Source: Isoperla grammatica
Taxonomy: Eukaryota; Arthropoda; Insecta; Plecoptera; Perlodidae
Reading direction: 5' to 3'
DNA length: 64,000 nt
Assembly (NCBI GenBank): GCA_945910005.1
Contig: OX246744.1
Span: forward strand, 45,027,850-45,091,849
Shown here one piece after another: positions 23,017 to 32,340 of this stretch (positions are counted from its first letter, which is position 1; every line of letters begins with the position of its first letter). The notes under the pieces are model-generated. The model was not told the DNA's origin. It saw nothing but the letters and a program-made list of their open reading frames with translations, and did not search any database. A program made the translations under genes and the position numbers.

Positions 23017-24111
23017 CTACGACTGTGCTTGACACGAGTGGCGGGGGCGGCACGACTGTACACTACCTCCCCTCCCCCTAATGCGTCTTGGCTTAACTGT
23101 TGGCCTATGACGATTGTAGAGTACTTGGACGAGTGCGTCATTAACACGTGGCTTCCTCGTGTCAAAATGGCGCAGAAAGGTGTGGAGACATCCGCCTCGG
23201 GCCACGTGCATGAGATAGAGCGAGCAATACTGACCGCACACTGTAGACGTGAAAGATTGTAGAGGTACGGAATTGTAGGTCCTCTGTAGAAACGCGTAAT
23301 GGGTAAGCCAAAAGAGTCGAAGAAGGTGCCTCGACCGAGGGTGTCCACTTGCATGGCGATCCAATGCGCGCCAGGGTGGTCTAGGGGCTCCGTGTTGACC
23401 ACCAGCATGTACGGACGTCGGGGTGTAGAGCGCGGCAACGTATCCGAGGCGAACACGCCACAAAAGTGACGCGACGTGTACGTCGACCAATTCTCGCGTG
23501 TCGACGTACGGTATGGGAAAGTTGACAAACGTATTTGCGCGCGCCTTTGCGTTTTTAAAGTTGGTCAACTCTGCATGTTGGTTGGCCCACGCGGACAGAC
23601 GAATGGCGCAGCGCAGAGCACAACGCGTTTTAAGCTTGGACGTAGCGTGGTGGGGTAGGAGACAGCCGCCTTCATCGCACGCGGACAACGTGCTCAGGGA
23701 GGGACATCCCATGATTTCTAGGTCCACTACTTCACGTTCCACGATCTGTGATAGGAATACGGCCTTCTCTTTACCCTTCGTAAAGAGTACGTCGTACCGT
23801 TTTGTGTAGCCTTTGATGACGTCGTTCAAGTCGGTGTATTCAACGTCCCCCGGCCCCCACTCGAGCCCGTGGAAGTTCTTTGTGAGCCACGTGTTTGTGG
23901 TTCGATGTTGGGCGTCCAGCAAGTCCCACGGATAGGGCTCCTTGAAGAGCCACACCTGTACGCTCACGTTGGTGTTGTCCACGATGGCCAACTCCTTGAC
24001 GATGAACTTGTTACAGTCGTCGTAGAAGCCGTGAAACTCTACCGTCGCACTATTCTCACACATGGTGACCGAGTGACTGTGTGCACCCTCGGTCCGGGTA
24101 CTCCTTTTCAT
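23017..24111 (-). pseudogene. Conserved Polinton N-terminal domain joined to adenain-type cysteine protease, frame broken twice
   Basis: One frame is open for 364 codons from an ATG at 24111 (a second ATG lies at 24063). Its first 190 or so residues match a domain common in animal Polintons (FIVKELAIVD, LFKEPYPWDLL, NFHGLEWGPGDVEYTDL, then a C/H-rich end). Its last part carries the nucleophile motif CGQYC of adenain-type proteases. The middle of the protease, with GVFASDTLP, the catalytic histidine in PGAHWIAM and the acidic residue in FFDSFG, is encoded only in another frame (about 23270-23528), which lacks its own ATG. Two indels of opposite sign, near 23480-23528 and near 23260-23290, would explain this. 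The family enzyme matures virion proteins. As it stands the catalytic residues cannot be in one chain. Sequencing error is the alternative. Confidence 0.8.
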
Positions 24112-24183
24112 ACCGTGTTCCTCTACCGGCCGAACGATGAGGTACTGAGGTTCGTGCCGCCGCCGCCGCCGCGCGCGCGCACA

Positions 24184-25525
24184 TTAATTGTTGTAATCGA
24201 CGATGATATTACGCGCCCGGTCCACTTCGATGACGCTGTCAAATTCCGCGTATATGATGCAATTCAGGGGCTCGTCGAGCGAGCGCTCGAAGCGTACCTC
24301 CATGCGCAGGTTGCCGTTTCTCCGCGGGCTCCAGTGGTGGAGATGCGCCGACGCGTCGGGGGTGAGATCGAAAGCCATCAGGCAGTAGCCGCCCAGGTAG
24401 TCCGATCTCGAAATGCCGTTCCCTTCGTCCTGGTAGTGTATGCCGGTGCCCGAGAACAGCGTGTGGTAGGCTCTAATGTACTCGTTGTGGGTAAAATCCA
24501 TTTGCAACGGTTTTGAGGGAATCTGATCACCGTCCACGTAGAGCGCCAAAAACACGAGTTTGCGATGCTCGAAATTAAACGGATTCTTTTTAAAATCACC
24601 GTTATAGGCGGCATTCGATACAAATCCAACAATGATCCGTTTTGGGAGCGCCCCTAGGTACACGTTGTCAATGGTTTTACTCTGAAGACCCGCCGAAATG
24701 GTGATGACTTTGAGGTCGGTACGCGAAATCATGTACTTCGCGGCGGTTTTTTGTAATGCAGCGTGATGAGCGAGCAGCACCGTGGATGCAATGCGCACCT
24801 TGCGTACAACCAGCGCTACGTCCACGAGTTTGGTCTTATATTGGACTGCGTCATCGCCGGCCATCAGGTGGAAGGCGTCCTTGGTCTTGACTATTTTGAG
24901 TTTCAATTCTACGCCGTTCAATAGGTATCGCGGTTGATTGAAGATGTCACAATGCAGGGGGCCCATCAGGTCCATCGTTTGACTAGACGCCGCGAGTGCC
25001 ATGCGTTGTTTGAACCCCTCGTTCGTCGTCAGACTGTCCATCTGCCCCGGCGTGTCCTTGTAGTACATGACAGACGTGAGATGCGACTCTTTGGCCGCGG
25101 TGTCGTAGTTCAACACGTTCTCTATGTAGGCTCGGTCGATCAAGTATAACGAAGGCCTCGGCTCGGTACGCGTGAGCCGTGGAGGGCGACGAGATGAGTT
25201 TACCGTTGAGGAAGACGTCCAATTGCTCGATCAGCGAGTACATAAAATTATTGACGGGTCCCACCGCCGCGCCCGCCACCAACGGAGCTTCGTCGTTGGC
25301 CTTAACAATTTTCACTTTTAACAGTAGCGCCGTTTGCGCTAAATCGATGTAATTGGAACCGTGGCCAGACACCACTATTTCAACCGCCCCCTCGTCGGAC
25401 ACCGGAGCCATGGGTTTACAGTGCACGGTGTAAGAGTCGGTGACACTCATCTGTACATCGGGTCCGGCAAACAGGTCGAGACTCGATGACGTACATTCAC
25501 AGGCGTTCGAATACAAAAAAGCCAT
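24184..25525 (-). pseudogene. Hexon-like major capsid protein (double jelly-roll), frame broken by a 31-nt insertion
   Basis: The ATG at 25525 lies 14 nt after the pX-like gene. The first frame codes for about 121 residues (SVTDSYTVHCKPMAPVSD, LLLKVKIVKAND, LDVFLNGKLI). The second frame runs from about 25129 to the TAA at 24184 and codes for about 315 residues (YIENVLNYD, SHLTSVMYYKDT, FNQPRYLLNGVELKLKIVK, FSGTG, DYLGGYCLMAFDLTPD). These are signatures of the Polinton major capsid family, related to animal proteins annotated as F54H12.2-like. Positions 25130-25160 are 31 extra nucleotides bounded by a 7-bp direct repeat, CCGAGCC, and they shift the frame. The combined length, about 436 residues, is typical. 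No intact capsid can be made from this copy. Confidence 0.85.
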
Positions 25526-25539
25526 AATGACGGTGGTAG

Positions 25540-26004
25540 TTACGAGAATATATCGGGTATTCGTTTGGTCTTTTTCTTGGTCTTCAGCTTAGCCTTACAC
25601 TTGGGTTTTTTCGACGTCTTGCGTCGTGGTGTCGCCGACGTTGAATGCGAAGATTGAGCGCGTCTCCTTCGTTTTAGGCCAAATCCAGACAAGCGTTGTA
25701 TTTTATCGTCGGCTTTGCGTTTGAGCGTCTGACCGGCCTCGTTTAATCTCGTGCGAAACGCCTCCTTGAATGGCTTGTTCTCGACGACGTCGCCTAGTAA
25801 ACTGGTGCCCGCACTCAACACCTGCCTGCCTATGGCCTTTGCACCACTCTTTAATAGTGGCATGACCGAACGCATCAACCCCGAAAAGAACGCGCCTATA
25901 CCGCCGTGCCCACGCTGGTAGGAAGCACCGCGATACACGTTCATGCCATTTCCAGCCTGAGTGACGTAATAGTTGAGGTAAGGGTTGGCGTCGCCGCTAC
26001 TCAT
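25540..26004 (-). CDS. pX-like basic core / membrane-active protein
   Basis: It codes for 154 residues. The ATG at 26004 overlaps the penton stop codon as ATGA (26001-26004). Residues 31-58 (RGHGGIGAFFSGLMRS followed by a PLLKSGAKAIG segment) match the glycine-rich amphipathic stretch of adenovirus pX and Polinton homologues. Residues 111-115 (KRRRR) and the C-terminal tail 127-149 are strongly basic. In the family this protein condenses DNA or disrupts membranes in the particle. The position between the penton and hexon genes supports the call. The frame is intact. Confidence 0.8.
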   Translation of the reverse strand: MSSGDANPYLNYYVTQAGNGMNVYRGASYQRGHGGIGAFFSGLMRSVMPLLKSGAKAIGRQVLSAGTSLLGDVVENKPFKEAFRTRLNEAGQTLKRKADDKIQRLSGFGLKRRRRAQSSHSTSATPRRKTSKKPKCKAKLKTKKKTKRIPDIFS

Positions 26005-26777
26005 GATGTGGACGAGTCTACGCGTCGAAAGTGTAAGTGCACAGACGAGGTTCCAAATGCAAATGGGACTGTGTGGCCCGTGTTGTTCCTCATATCGATG
26101 GATATGGTTTGAAATTCGCGTTTCAAAAGTGGCAGGTAGAAATGTGTTTGGAATGTGGTTGTCACTTCGGCGCCATACTTGTGTTTTGTATGGTTAGTGT
26201 TGACGACGCGTAGGAGTGGTGCCACTGTATCGCCCACAATCTGTCCCTCGATGAGATCGCAATAGCAGTAGATGTGACGAGGTACCCCCCAGGACACGTC
26301 AATCGGGTAGACGGCGTCGGGTGTCTCGAAGAGGTTAAGCCTGTCGGGGTTGTAGCCCAGCTGACGTGCTAAGATAGGTGATAGCTTTATCTTTTCCATA
26401 CCTGGGATGTTTGGTTCCGCTTGAAAACGTACTATTTGCGTTTTGGGGTTTTCTACCAGAGTGCCCACGGCAAACGGGTGGGGGTCCTCTAACATGTTGT
26501 TGACGGCGGCCAGCAGCTCCTTTTTGTCGCGGTAGTAACCGGGCCGCACGTCCAGGAACGCGCGACTGCCATCTACCATTGTCACACGAATAGCGTTCTC
26601 ACCCTTGGTGACATTGTAGAACGTTTGTGGAAAATGCACTTCGGCGAGGGCCACCTCCCAATCGCCGTTGAGCGTGATGCGTTGTCGAAGCTGCGTGACG
26701 TAACTGGCCGTGGTGTTATTCTTGTAGATTAACATGGAGCTATTGCTCGGTAACATGATGTAGAATTGGTCTCTCAT
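26001..26777 (-). CDS. Penton-like minor capsid protein (single jelly-roll)
   Basis: I chose the ATG at 26777 because it forms an ATGA overlap with the integrase stop (26774-26777); this gives 258 residues. The N-terminal pattern is characteristic of Polinton minor capsid proteins: FYIMLPSNSSM at residues 5-15, then the ITLNGDWEVALAEVHFP stretch at 34-50. In the family it occupies the fivefold vertices of the icosahedral particle. The C-terminal beta-strand segment (VTTTFQTHFYLPLLKREF, SIDMRNNTG) is conserved too. The frame is intact, and it overlaps the next gene (pX-like) by ATGA. Confidence 0.85.
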   Translation of the reverse strand: MRDQFYIMLPSNSSMLIYKNNTTASYVTQLRQRITLNGDWEVALAEVHFPQTFYNVTKGENAIRVTMVDGSRAFLDVRPGYYRDKKELLAAVNNMLEDPHPFAVGTLVENPKTQIVRFQAEPNIPGMEKIKLSPILARQLGYNPDRLNLFETPDAVYPIDVSWGVPRHIYCYCDLIEGQIVGDTVAPLLRVVNTNHTKHKYGAEVTTTFQTHFYLPLLKREFQTISIDMRNNTGHTVPFAFGTSSVHLHFRRVDSSTS

Positions 26778-27865
26778 GACGTCAGTGAATGAATGGCCGA
26801 CGCTGGTAGCCAAGAATTAAATGTGTCCGGGTATCCGCGCCACTTGACTTTCACTCTCTTTCTGGAGCCGCTACCCTTTGTTTCTACGATTTTATCTATT
26901 TTGAATAGCGTCGCGTCGTCCGTGCGTACCCGCTGCAATTCATGCTCGTAGAACCTACCATCGATGGGCTCGCCATCCCACGACGTCAACGTGTAGACAA
27001 TGGGACGACGCGGATGGACACCACTCACGCGGAAGATCTCCTCGGACCAATTCGATTCGTATCCTTTGGCAAAGACCATCTTCTCGCGTGATATACGCAC
27101 GGTTTGACCAACGGAGAATTTAGGTTTGTCGTCGGCGGTGTGACGGATGGCCGTGCCGTATAGGTTCCTCCACACGGTGAGAACGTTGGTTTCATTGACG
27201 TCGACTGGCGCCATGCGTATGGATCTGTGCACCGACGTGTTGTAAGCGTGCATCAGTTGTTGCAATGCATCGACGTAACGAAACGATGACGTGGACGTAA
27301 ACATTTGCCACATTTTAGACTTGAGCGTACGATTGAAACGTTCCACGACTGACGCTTTTATAACTGGATCCCTACTAACGTAAAAGTGTACACCGTGTTT
27401 TTCTAGACACGATTGAAATGTCTTGTTTACGAACTCCTTACCGCGATCGCACTGTAGGTCGCGAGGTTTGCGTTGACTCTGTGCGAAAATATCTTCGAAC
27501 GCCATGGTCACCTGTGCACCCGTCTTGTCGCTTAACGCCCGACTCCAAGCGAACTTGCTAAACACGTCGATGACGGTCAGAATGTACTTCTTTCCGTCGT
27601 TGTATTTGCTCAGAGAACGTAAATCATTGAGATCTGCTTGCCATAAGTCGTCCAAGTTCGTAACTAAATATTTGTTTCGTGGAAATCGTTTTCGAGCCTG
27701 TCTGTGTAAAGTATAACTGTCTTTGGTTTGAAGCCACGCGATGACATCTTTCTTTGGTACGCGTTTGTTGACGGCGCGATATAATTTATCGGCAGTCGCG
27801 TAACCCGCGGGATGACTTGGATCGTGGTATACACGAGACAACAATGTTTTCATCCACGCCTTCAT
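26774..27865 (-). CDS. Polinton integrase (DDE, retroviral type) with C-terminal chromodomain
   Basis: The ATG at 27865 overlaps the stop of the preceding gene as ATGA (27862-27865), which decides the start and gives 363 residues. The rve core shows the triad D78 (LWQADLNDL), D140 (LQCDRGKEF) and E175 (ASVVERFNRTLK), a DD34E spacing. The region before residue 70 is alpha-helical and basic; no complete HHCC zinc finger is visible. Residues about 311-358 form a chromodomain (IDKIVE, RVKVKWRGYPDTFNSWLP), a common Polinton feature thought to guide integration to chromatin. The enzyme would join element ends to target DNA, consistent with the 6-bp GATGAT duplication. The frame is intact. Confidence 0.92.
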   Translation of the reverse strand: MKAWMKTLLSRVYHDPSHPAGYATADKLYRAVNKRVPKKDVIAWLQTKDSYTLHRQARKRFPRNKYLVTNLDDLWQADLNDLRSLSKYNDGKKYILTVIDVFSKFAWSRALSDKTGAQVTMAFEDIFAQSQRKPRDLQCDRGKEFVNKTFQSCLEKHGVHFYVSRDPVIKASVVERFNRTLKSKMWQMFTSTSSFRYVDALQQLMHAYNTSVHRSIRMAPVDVNETNVLTVWRNLYGTAIRHTADDKPKFSVGQTVRISREKMVFAKGYESNWSEEIFRVSGVHPRRPIVYTLTSWDGEPIDGRFYEHELQRVRTDDATLFKIDKIVETKGSGSRKRVKVKWRGYPDTFNSWLPASAIHSLTS

Positions 27866-28557
27866 CTCGTGAACGTGTATGGTTTCCAACGACTTAGCGC
27901 GGTTGTCTTACGTACGACGCGTGACGTGACCGGGGACGATGTGGGCTTTGCGTATGTCGGACTCGAAATGACGGAGGTTCTTCTCTGATTGCCGATAATC
28001 TCTTTGGGCACGTTGAGCTCACCGAGTATCTGTGCAAATGTTTCCCAACCTCTGGGGTTAGTAGATTTTCTATTGCGTATCGTATCGGCCACTAGATCTG
28101 TAATTGAAGAGCCATCTATTTTCACGCCTTTAATCTGCACCGCGCCGTCGTCGCTGTTCCACTTGATGATATTATCGTCAGTTGACTTCAGCTTATCGTA
28201 GAGTAACTGAGCTTTGGACTTGAGCTTTGGCGGTATCAAAGCTAGCGTTTGCACTTTCATTCGATCATCGAACCCGGGACCTTCCGTCGTATGGTTCTCG
28301 CGGTCCACAATAGGAATGTTGATGGGCTGTCTAGCCTCGTTAGCGAAATGCAGGAACCGATCCAACACCTGTTTGTACATGGCCCACTTATCGCTATCGG
28401 GGGTGTTATGAAATCGCAAGATACGAGTCATCTCTTTGTCCAGAGGCGCTAACGCGTTGTTGACAGTATCTCCATGAATGAACTTGCCTTGGTGTTGTTG
28501 TTGAAGCCGCGATAAGTCCTCGGGCGTTATGACGACCATTTGTTTTGCTCCGTCCAT
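27862..28557 (-). CDS. Conserved Polinton protein of unknown function
   Basis: The first ATG of the frame is at 28557, 19 nt after the stop of the upstream gene, and gives 231 residues. Residues 108-123 (IPPKLKSKAQLLYDKL), the following W..DG..QIKGV..DGS.I.DLV segment and NPRGWETFAQILGEL at 167-181 match a protein seen repeatedly in animal Polintons beside the integrase and capsid genes. The C-terminus is rich in Ser, Thr, Arg and Lys. No enzymatic motif is seen. A structural or scaffolding role is a guess from gene order. Its stop codon overlaps the integrase start. Confidence 0.75.
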   Translation of the reverse strand: MDGAKQMVVITPEDLSRLQQQHQGKFIHGDTVNNALAPLDKEMTRILRFHNTPDSDKWAMYKQVLDRFLHFANEARQPINIPIVDRENHTTEGPGFDDRMKVQTLALIPPKLKSKAQLLYDKLKSTDDNIIKWNSDDGAVQIKGVKIDGSSITDLVADTIRNRKSTNPRGWETFAQILGELNVPKEIIGNQRRTSVISSPTYAKPTSSPVTSRVVRKTTALSRWKPYTFTR

Positions 28558-30253
28558 ATCTCTTATTATGTCACAACTATTTAAATAGATTTCCAATCAA
28601 CCCTCCTAGCAACGGTCCGAGTAGTAACGGCAATATGGCACCGCCTTGTTGTGAGAGAATGCGACGCTTTGTTTGCCAAACGTCACCGCGGCGGGCTATT
28701 CTCCGTAGCACCTTCTTGTACCTGGCTAATCGCGTTTTTTGCGCAGGTGATAACTTCACTCTACCATGTAGCGTGTTATCTGCGCATTCACACAATGATT
28801 TCACTAGACTCTTGTTGTAGACGGTCAGCTATGCACTTTTGTGGTCTCACTCGGCCGGACCAGCCGAGAGTAGGCTCAAAAAATTCGTAATTTTTACCTG
28901 ATTACAGCAAAGGCAATCCGGAAAACGAAATCGGTAGCTTTCACTTTTTATAGCCAAAAAACGGTAAAAAAAGGGATTTTTATCGATTACAAGACCAATT
29001 GAGTGATAGCGCTGGGCAAGGTGTCAAAAAACTCGATATTTTGTGAGAAATGAATAAAACATAATGCGAACATGGAATTCAGTACCATTTGGCGTTGAGA
29101 TCCTAAAAACGACAAAAAATGGCACAATTTATTTTATCGACCAACTGACCGGTAACAATGGGAGAGGTAAACTAATTTGATATTTTATAGGCATAATGTA
29201 GAATAAATAAAGTGAAACTCAATATGTGTACCTTTAGGCTATAGATAAAAAAGGCACCAAAAGGGCACTGCCGTCTTTTAGATTAATTGGCTGACAAAAC
29301 TTACTGGGAGGGATGGCAACAAATGCGATTGTAAGCAGCGTGCAAACTTCTAAACATTACCTTTTACCTTTCAGATACTTCAGATACTAAAGGGCCAAAA
29401 CGGTACCAAAAACAAGGTGGAGTGGGGGGGGGGGGGGGTCGGTTATAATATTAGTGTTATTATTTCCGCCAAAATAGAATAAACACAAATGCAGTTGGAA
29501 ACGGTCATAAAAGGTAATTGGTATTATTTTAAGAGCTTGAAGAACGGCAACAAAGACATACGATTTGCAGGAAAAGATAGTTGGGTAGGAAGAAAAATGT
29601 ATAATTGGAAAAGATAAATGAACCCCGTTGTTCAATATTTATTCGTAATTTATTTACACGAAAACGAAAAACATCACAATATGGTCTCCAGTTATTTATA
29701 AAAGATCAAATACAAGGAAAAAATACATATTGAAGGCATGTGTTCCAACTCCGTAAATTCTAGACGGTTTGTTGTGTGATTAAAATATTATCTATAATAA
29801 TAATAAATCTATAATGTTATTATTTATTAGGTGCATGTTCAGCATATACATTTTTTTGCCATGTAAATGTAAACTTGTTTAAAAAAAAATTGTAAACCTG
29901 CGAAGCATCAAGCAGGCCGTCACATGTTGTTATGTAGATGATAGCTCATGATTTTATACATTATTATACAATTAAATGGAGCACTAATGTAAATACAACT
30001 AAAACACACTTTTGAGATGATGTTTAAATTTAAAGCACTTACAAACTATATACTTTAATGTGGAGTACATGACAAACTAGTGCATCCTCGTCACCGTGTT
30101 GTACATATCTGCTATGCTTCGAGACTCACTAAAACAGAAACACGTTCACATATATAGTCGCATCGGTAACGCGAAAATTATATTTTGATTTTAAAATATT
30201 AAGACGTATATAATGAGGGCTTAGTAATAGCCTACATACCTCAGAAATCCAGG

Positions 30254-30670
30254 TCAGTCACTGTCCTCACTGCAATAGCTTTCCTCTATTAGTGGTAGCA
30301 AGGTATCTTCTTCCACCTCTTTGCATTGCTCTTGACAGGAACACAAGTCTGTACATCTAAGCTTTAGCTCCTTGCACTGACACTTAGCTGTAGAACAGTG
30401 CTTGCATTTGCATGATATTAATTCTAATACTTCTTCTGGGGCTGGTTTCGTTGCAAGCCAATGGATAGCAATAGAACCATCTTCCAGGCACCAGCCATGG
30501 TCGAATGGGAGTGGGATACTTTGGAATTGGAGGAGAGATGTTTTCCAGATAGCTGCTTGGTAGTTTGATCTGTCAATGTGCAACCGGAGTGTTGAGCGAC
30601 ATGGAGGTAAGGTTTCTGGGTCGACGGCACCTCCCCGAGTGCAGTACATATGATATCGAAGCGCATTCAC
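30254..30670 (-). pseudogene. C-terminal fragment of a transposon-encoded cysteine-rich protein
   Basis: About 138 codons are open but no proper ATG begins the frame, and the upstream end abuts the internal TIR copy at 30690, so the protein is 5'-truncated. Order of motifs: ALRYHMY, DPETLPPCRSTLRLH..R..YQAAIW, then W.LEDGSIAIHW, PAPEEVLELISCKCK, and a cysteine-rich tail (KCQCKELKLRCTDLCSCQ) ending in acidic residues. This C-terminal architecture is widespread in large uncharacterised transposon proteins of invertebrates. I cannot name the superfamily. Together with the adjacent TIR it looks like an internal-deletion derivative of a larger autonomous element. Confidence 0.65.
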
Positions 30671-30689
30671 GTCTGATAATTTTGGCTAT

Positions 30690-30824
30690 AAGTGTAAGTG
30701 AAAGCTACCAATTTCGTTTTTCGGATTGCCTTTGCTGTAATCAGGTAAAAATTACGAATTTTTTGAGCCTACTCTCAGCTGGTCCGGCCGAGTGAGACCA
30801 CAAAAGTGCATAGCTGACCGTCTA
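30690..30824 (-). repeat. Internal TIR copy inside the nested element
   Basis: It matches the left TIR (28818-28950) almost base for base, including GCACTTTTGTGGTCTCACTC, but in the opposite orientation. The right TIR at 32090-32230 is more diverged and has a different stretch after the first 15 bp. The flank after 30824 (AATCGC) does not repeat the TTG target duplication, so 28818-30824 is not a cleanly inserted separate copy. Confidence 0.85.
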
Positions 30825-32089
30825 AATCGCCTGCTTAGTCAGAAAACAGTGGCTTATCATAGACAAATATTTTATCTAAGCAGAGTTGACCTATAGGCAA
30901 TGCAACAATCAAAGGTACAGTTATGTCAAATGGTACCAAAATAAAACCTATCTAAATAAAATGTGCAGTTACTTTAACAAGTCTGAGAACACAATGTACT
31001 GTTTTGAACGTATTTTGAGCGTTTGAACTTTGATTTGATAAACACACCCTTCTTGGTGAATTTTATGTTTAAGAAAGAAATGAAATATATATAAGATTTA
31101 TAATTTATCTTAAAACACTATCAAATAGCATTGTTTTGATTCGTTACCCACCCGCATTTGTCATTTTTATTGGTCGCACATCTGACAAGTTGCCCTCTGC
31201 CGTTTTCTGCTCTCAAATCTAAAGAGCTACTGATTTCAATTATTGTTATATTACTTATGATAAGTGTTGTGTAACACACACAATATTTTGTTAGGTATTT
31301 TGCTTTAAGTATGAAATGTGTTGTCATATATCTCTCCCATAAAATGTGAGGGGTTACTTGAAGTTTATCGGTCACTTATACTACATACTAAATGGCCCTT
31401 TTATGCCCCCCTCCCCCCCTTTTATTTTTGGTTAATGCCCAACTCTTTGATTATAAATTTTCGAATTACATTTTCTTCGCTTTCCTTAAAAGATATAAAA
31501 TTTGTTGACATCTCTCCAAGCATTATCAGAAATTGGTAATGAAGTTCACAAATTGTAATTTTGTTTGCCGTCTTTTTGTCTATACAAAGTAATAGTTACC
31601 GGTTTATTTACCGATTTCTGATTTCTCTAAAGGCCAAGTGCTATCGATTACGATAGTCGCTTTATTTGTTATGAATTAGTTTTAAATATCGAGTTCGTGC
31701 CACCAGTCTCAGTGTAATCGGTCGATAGGTCTTCTATATTATGATACATTGGTGCCGTTTTTTTTGCCGTTTCTTGATTTTAAAGGCCGTGTTTATGTTT
31801 TCGAACTTCACATTATTTGTTATTAGATACATTTAGTTTGAAATACCGAGTTTTTTTACTCTTCTCCCAGTGTTATCGGTTAACTGGTCTTCTTAATGAA
31901 TTGTGTGCCATTTTTGCCGTTTTTATTCTCCCAGGGCAAAACGGTAGCGATTTCCATTTTCGCATTACTTTTTCTTAATTTTACATGAAATAACAAATTG
32001 TTCGACACCTGTCCCAGCGTTATCAGTCAACTAGTCTTGTAGTATTTAAATAATTACTTTTTGCCATTTTTTGCCGTTTTTTGGCTATA
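30825..32089. other. Non-coding interior of the nested element
   Basis: AT-rich. From about 31560 onward it shows several diverged short repeats of the TIR interior (GCCGTTTTTTGGCTAT-like, TATCGATTAC-like, GTTATCGGT..ACTGGTCTT-like). I see no coding sequence. Confidence 0.5.
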
Positions 32090-32340
32090 AAAAGTAAAAG
32101 CTACCGATTTCGTTTTCCGGATTGCCTTTGTTGTAATCAGCTAAAAATTACGAATTTTTTTAGCCTACTCTCGACTGGTCCGGCCGAGTGAGACCATTCT
32201 GTTGAATTTGGGGGGATAGCTGACCGTCTATTGGCCGTTTTTAATAATTGTCGGCGCACTTTTGGGCTGGCCTTATGCAATACACGTAGTACGTCACCGT
32301 GACTTAAAATGGTAGGCGTGGGCATGTTGCACCTAGGTAC

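Larger units (their letters stand above)
28818..32230. mobile_element. Nested DNA element with 3-bp target duplication (TTG), family unassigned
   Basis: The ends are TAGACGGTCAGCTAT and its complement at 32216-32230. TTG flanks both sides (28815-28817 and 32231-32233), and removing the element plus one TTG restores the reading frame of the host Polinton gene. The TIRs extend about 140 bp strongly (CTCACTCGGCCGGACCAG, ATTCGTAATTTTTA, GGCAATCCGGAAAACGAAAT) and more weakly to about 300 bp. A third TIR copy in the same orientation as the right end lies at about 30690-30824. The only coding trace is a cysteine-rich fragment at 30254-30670. The interior is AT-rich, with a G-run at 29426-29440. Confidence 0.88.
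28577..32325 (-). pseudogene. Small basic Polinton protein with hydrophobic C-terminus, split by a transposon
   Basis: The 5' part runs from the ATG at 32325, 15 nt after the ATPase stop, to 32234 (LSHGDVLRVLHKASPKVRR). The 3' part runs from 28817 to the stop at 28577 (SLCECADNTLHGRVKLSP, KTRLARYKKVLRRIARR, then QQGGAILPLLLGPLLGGLIG). Between them sits the 28818-32230 element. The two parts, counting one copy of TTG, total 333 nt, so the frame was intact before insertion (about 110 residues). In Polintons a protein of this shape (leucine-rich N-terminus, C.C, basic middle, GG plus hydrophobic tail) usually sits next to the ATPase. A membrane-active minor virion component is possible. This copy cannot make a full product. 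Confidence 0.85.

Noticed and set aside
30254..30670. Metallothionein or Kazal-type host gene
   Set aside because: The Cys-rich tail is preceded by transposon-typical motifs and is truncated at a TIR, so it is a transposon protein remnant.
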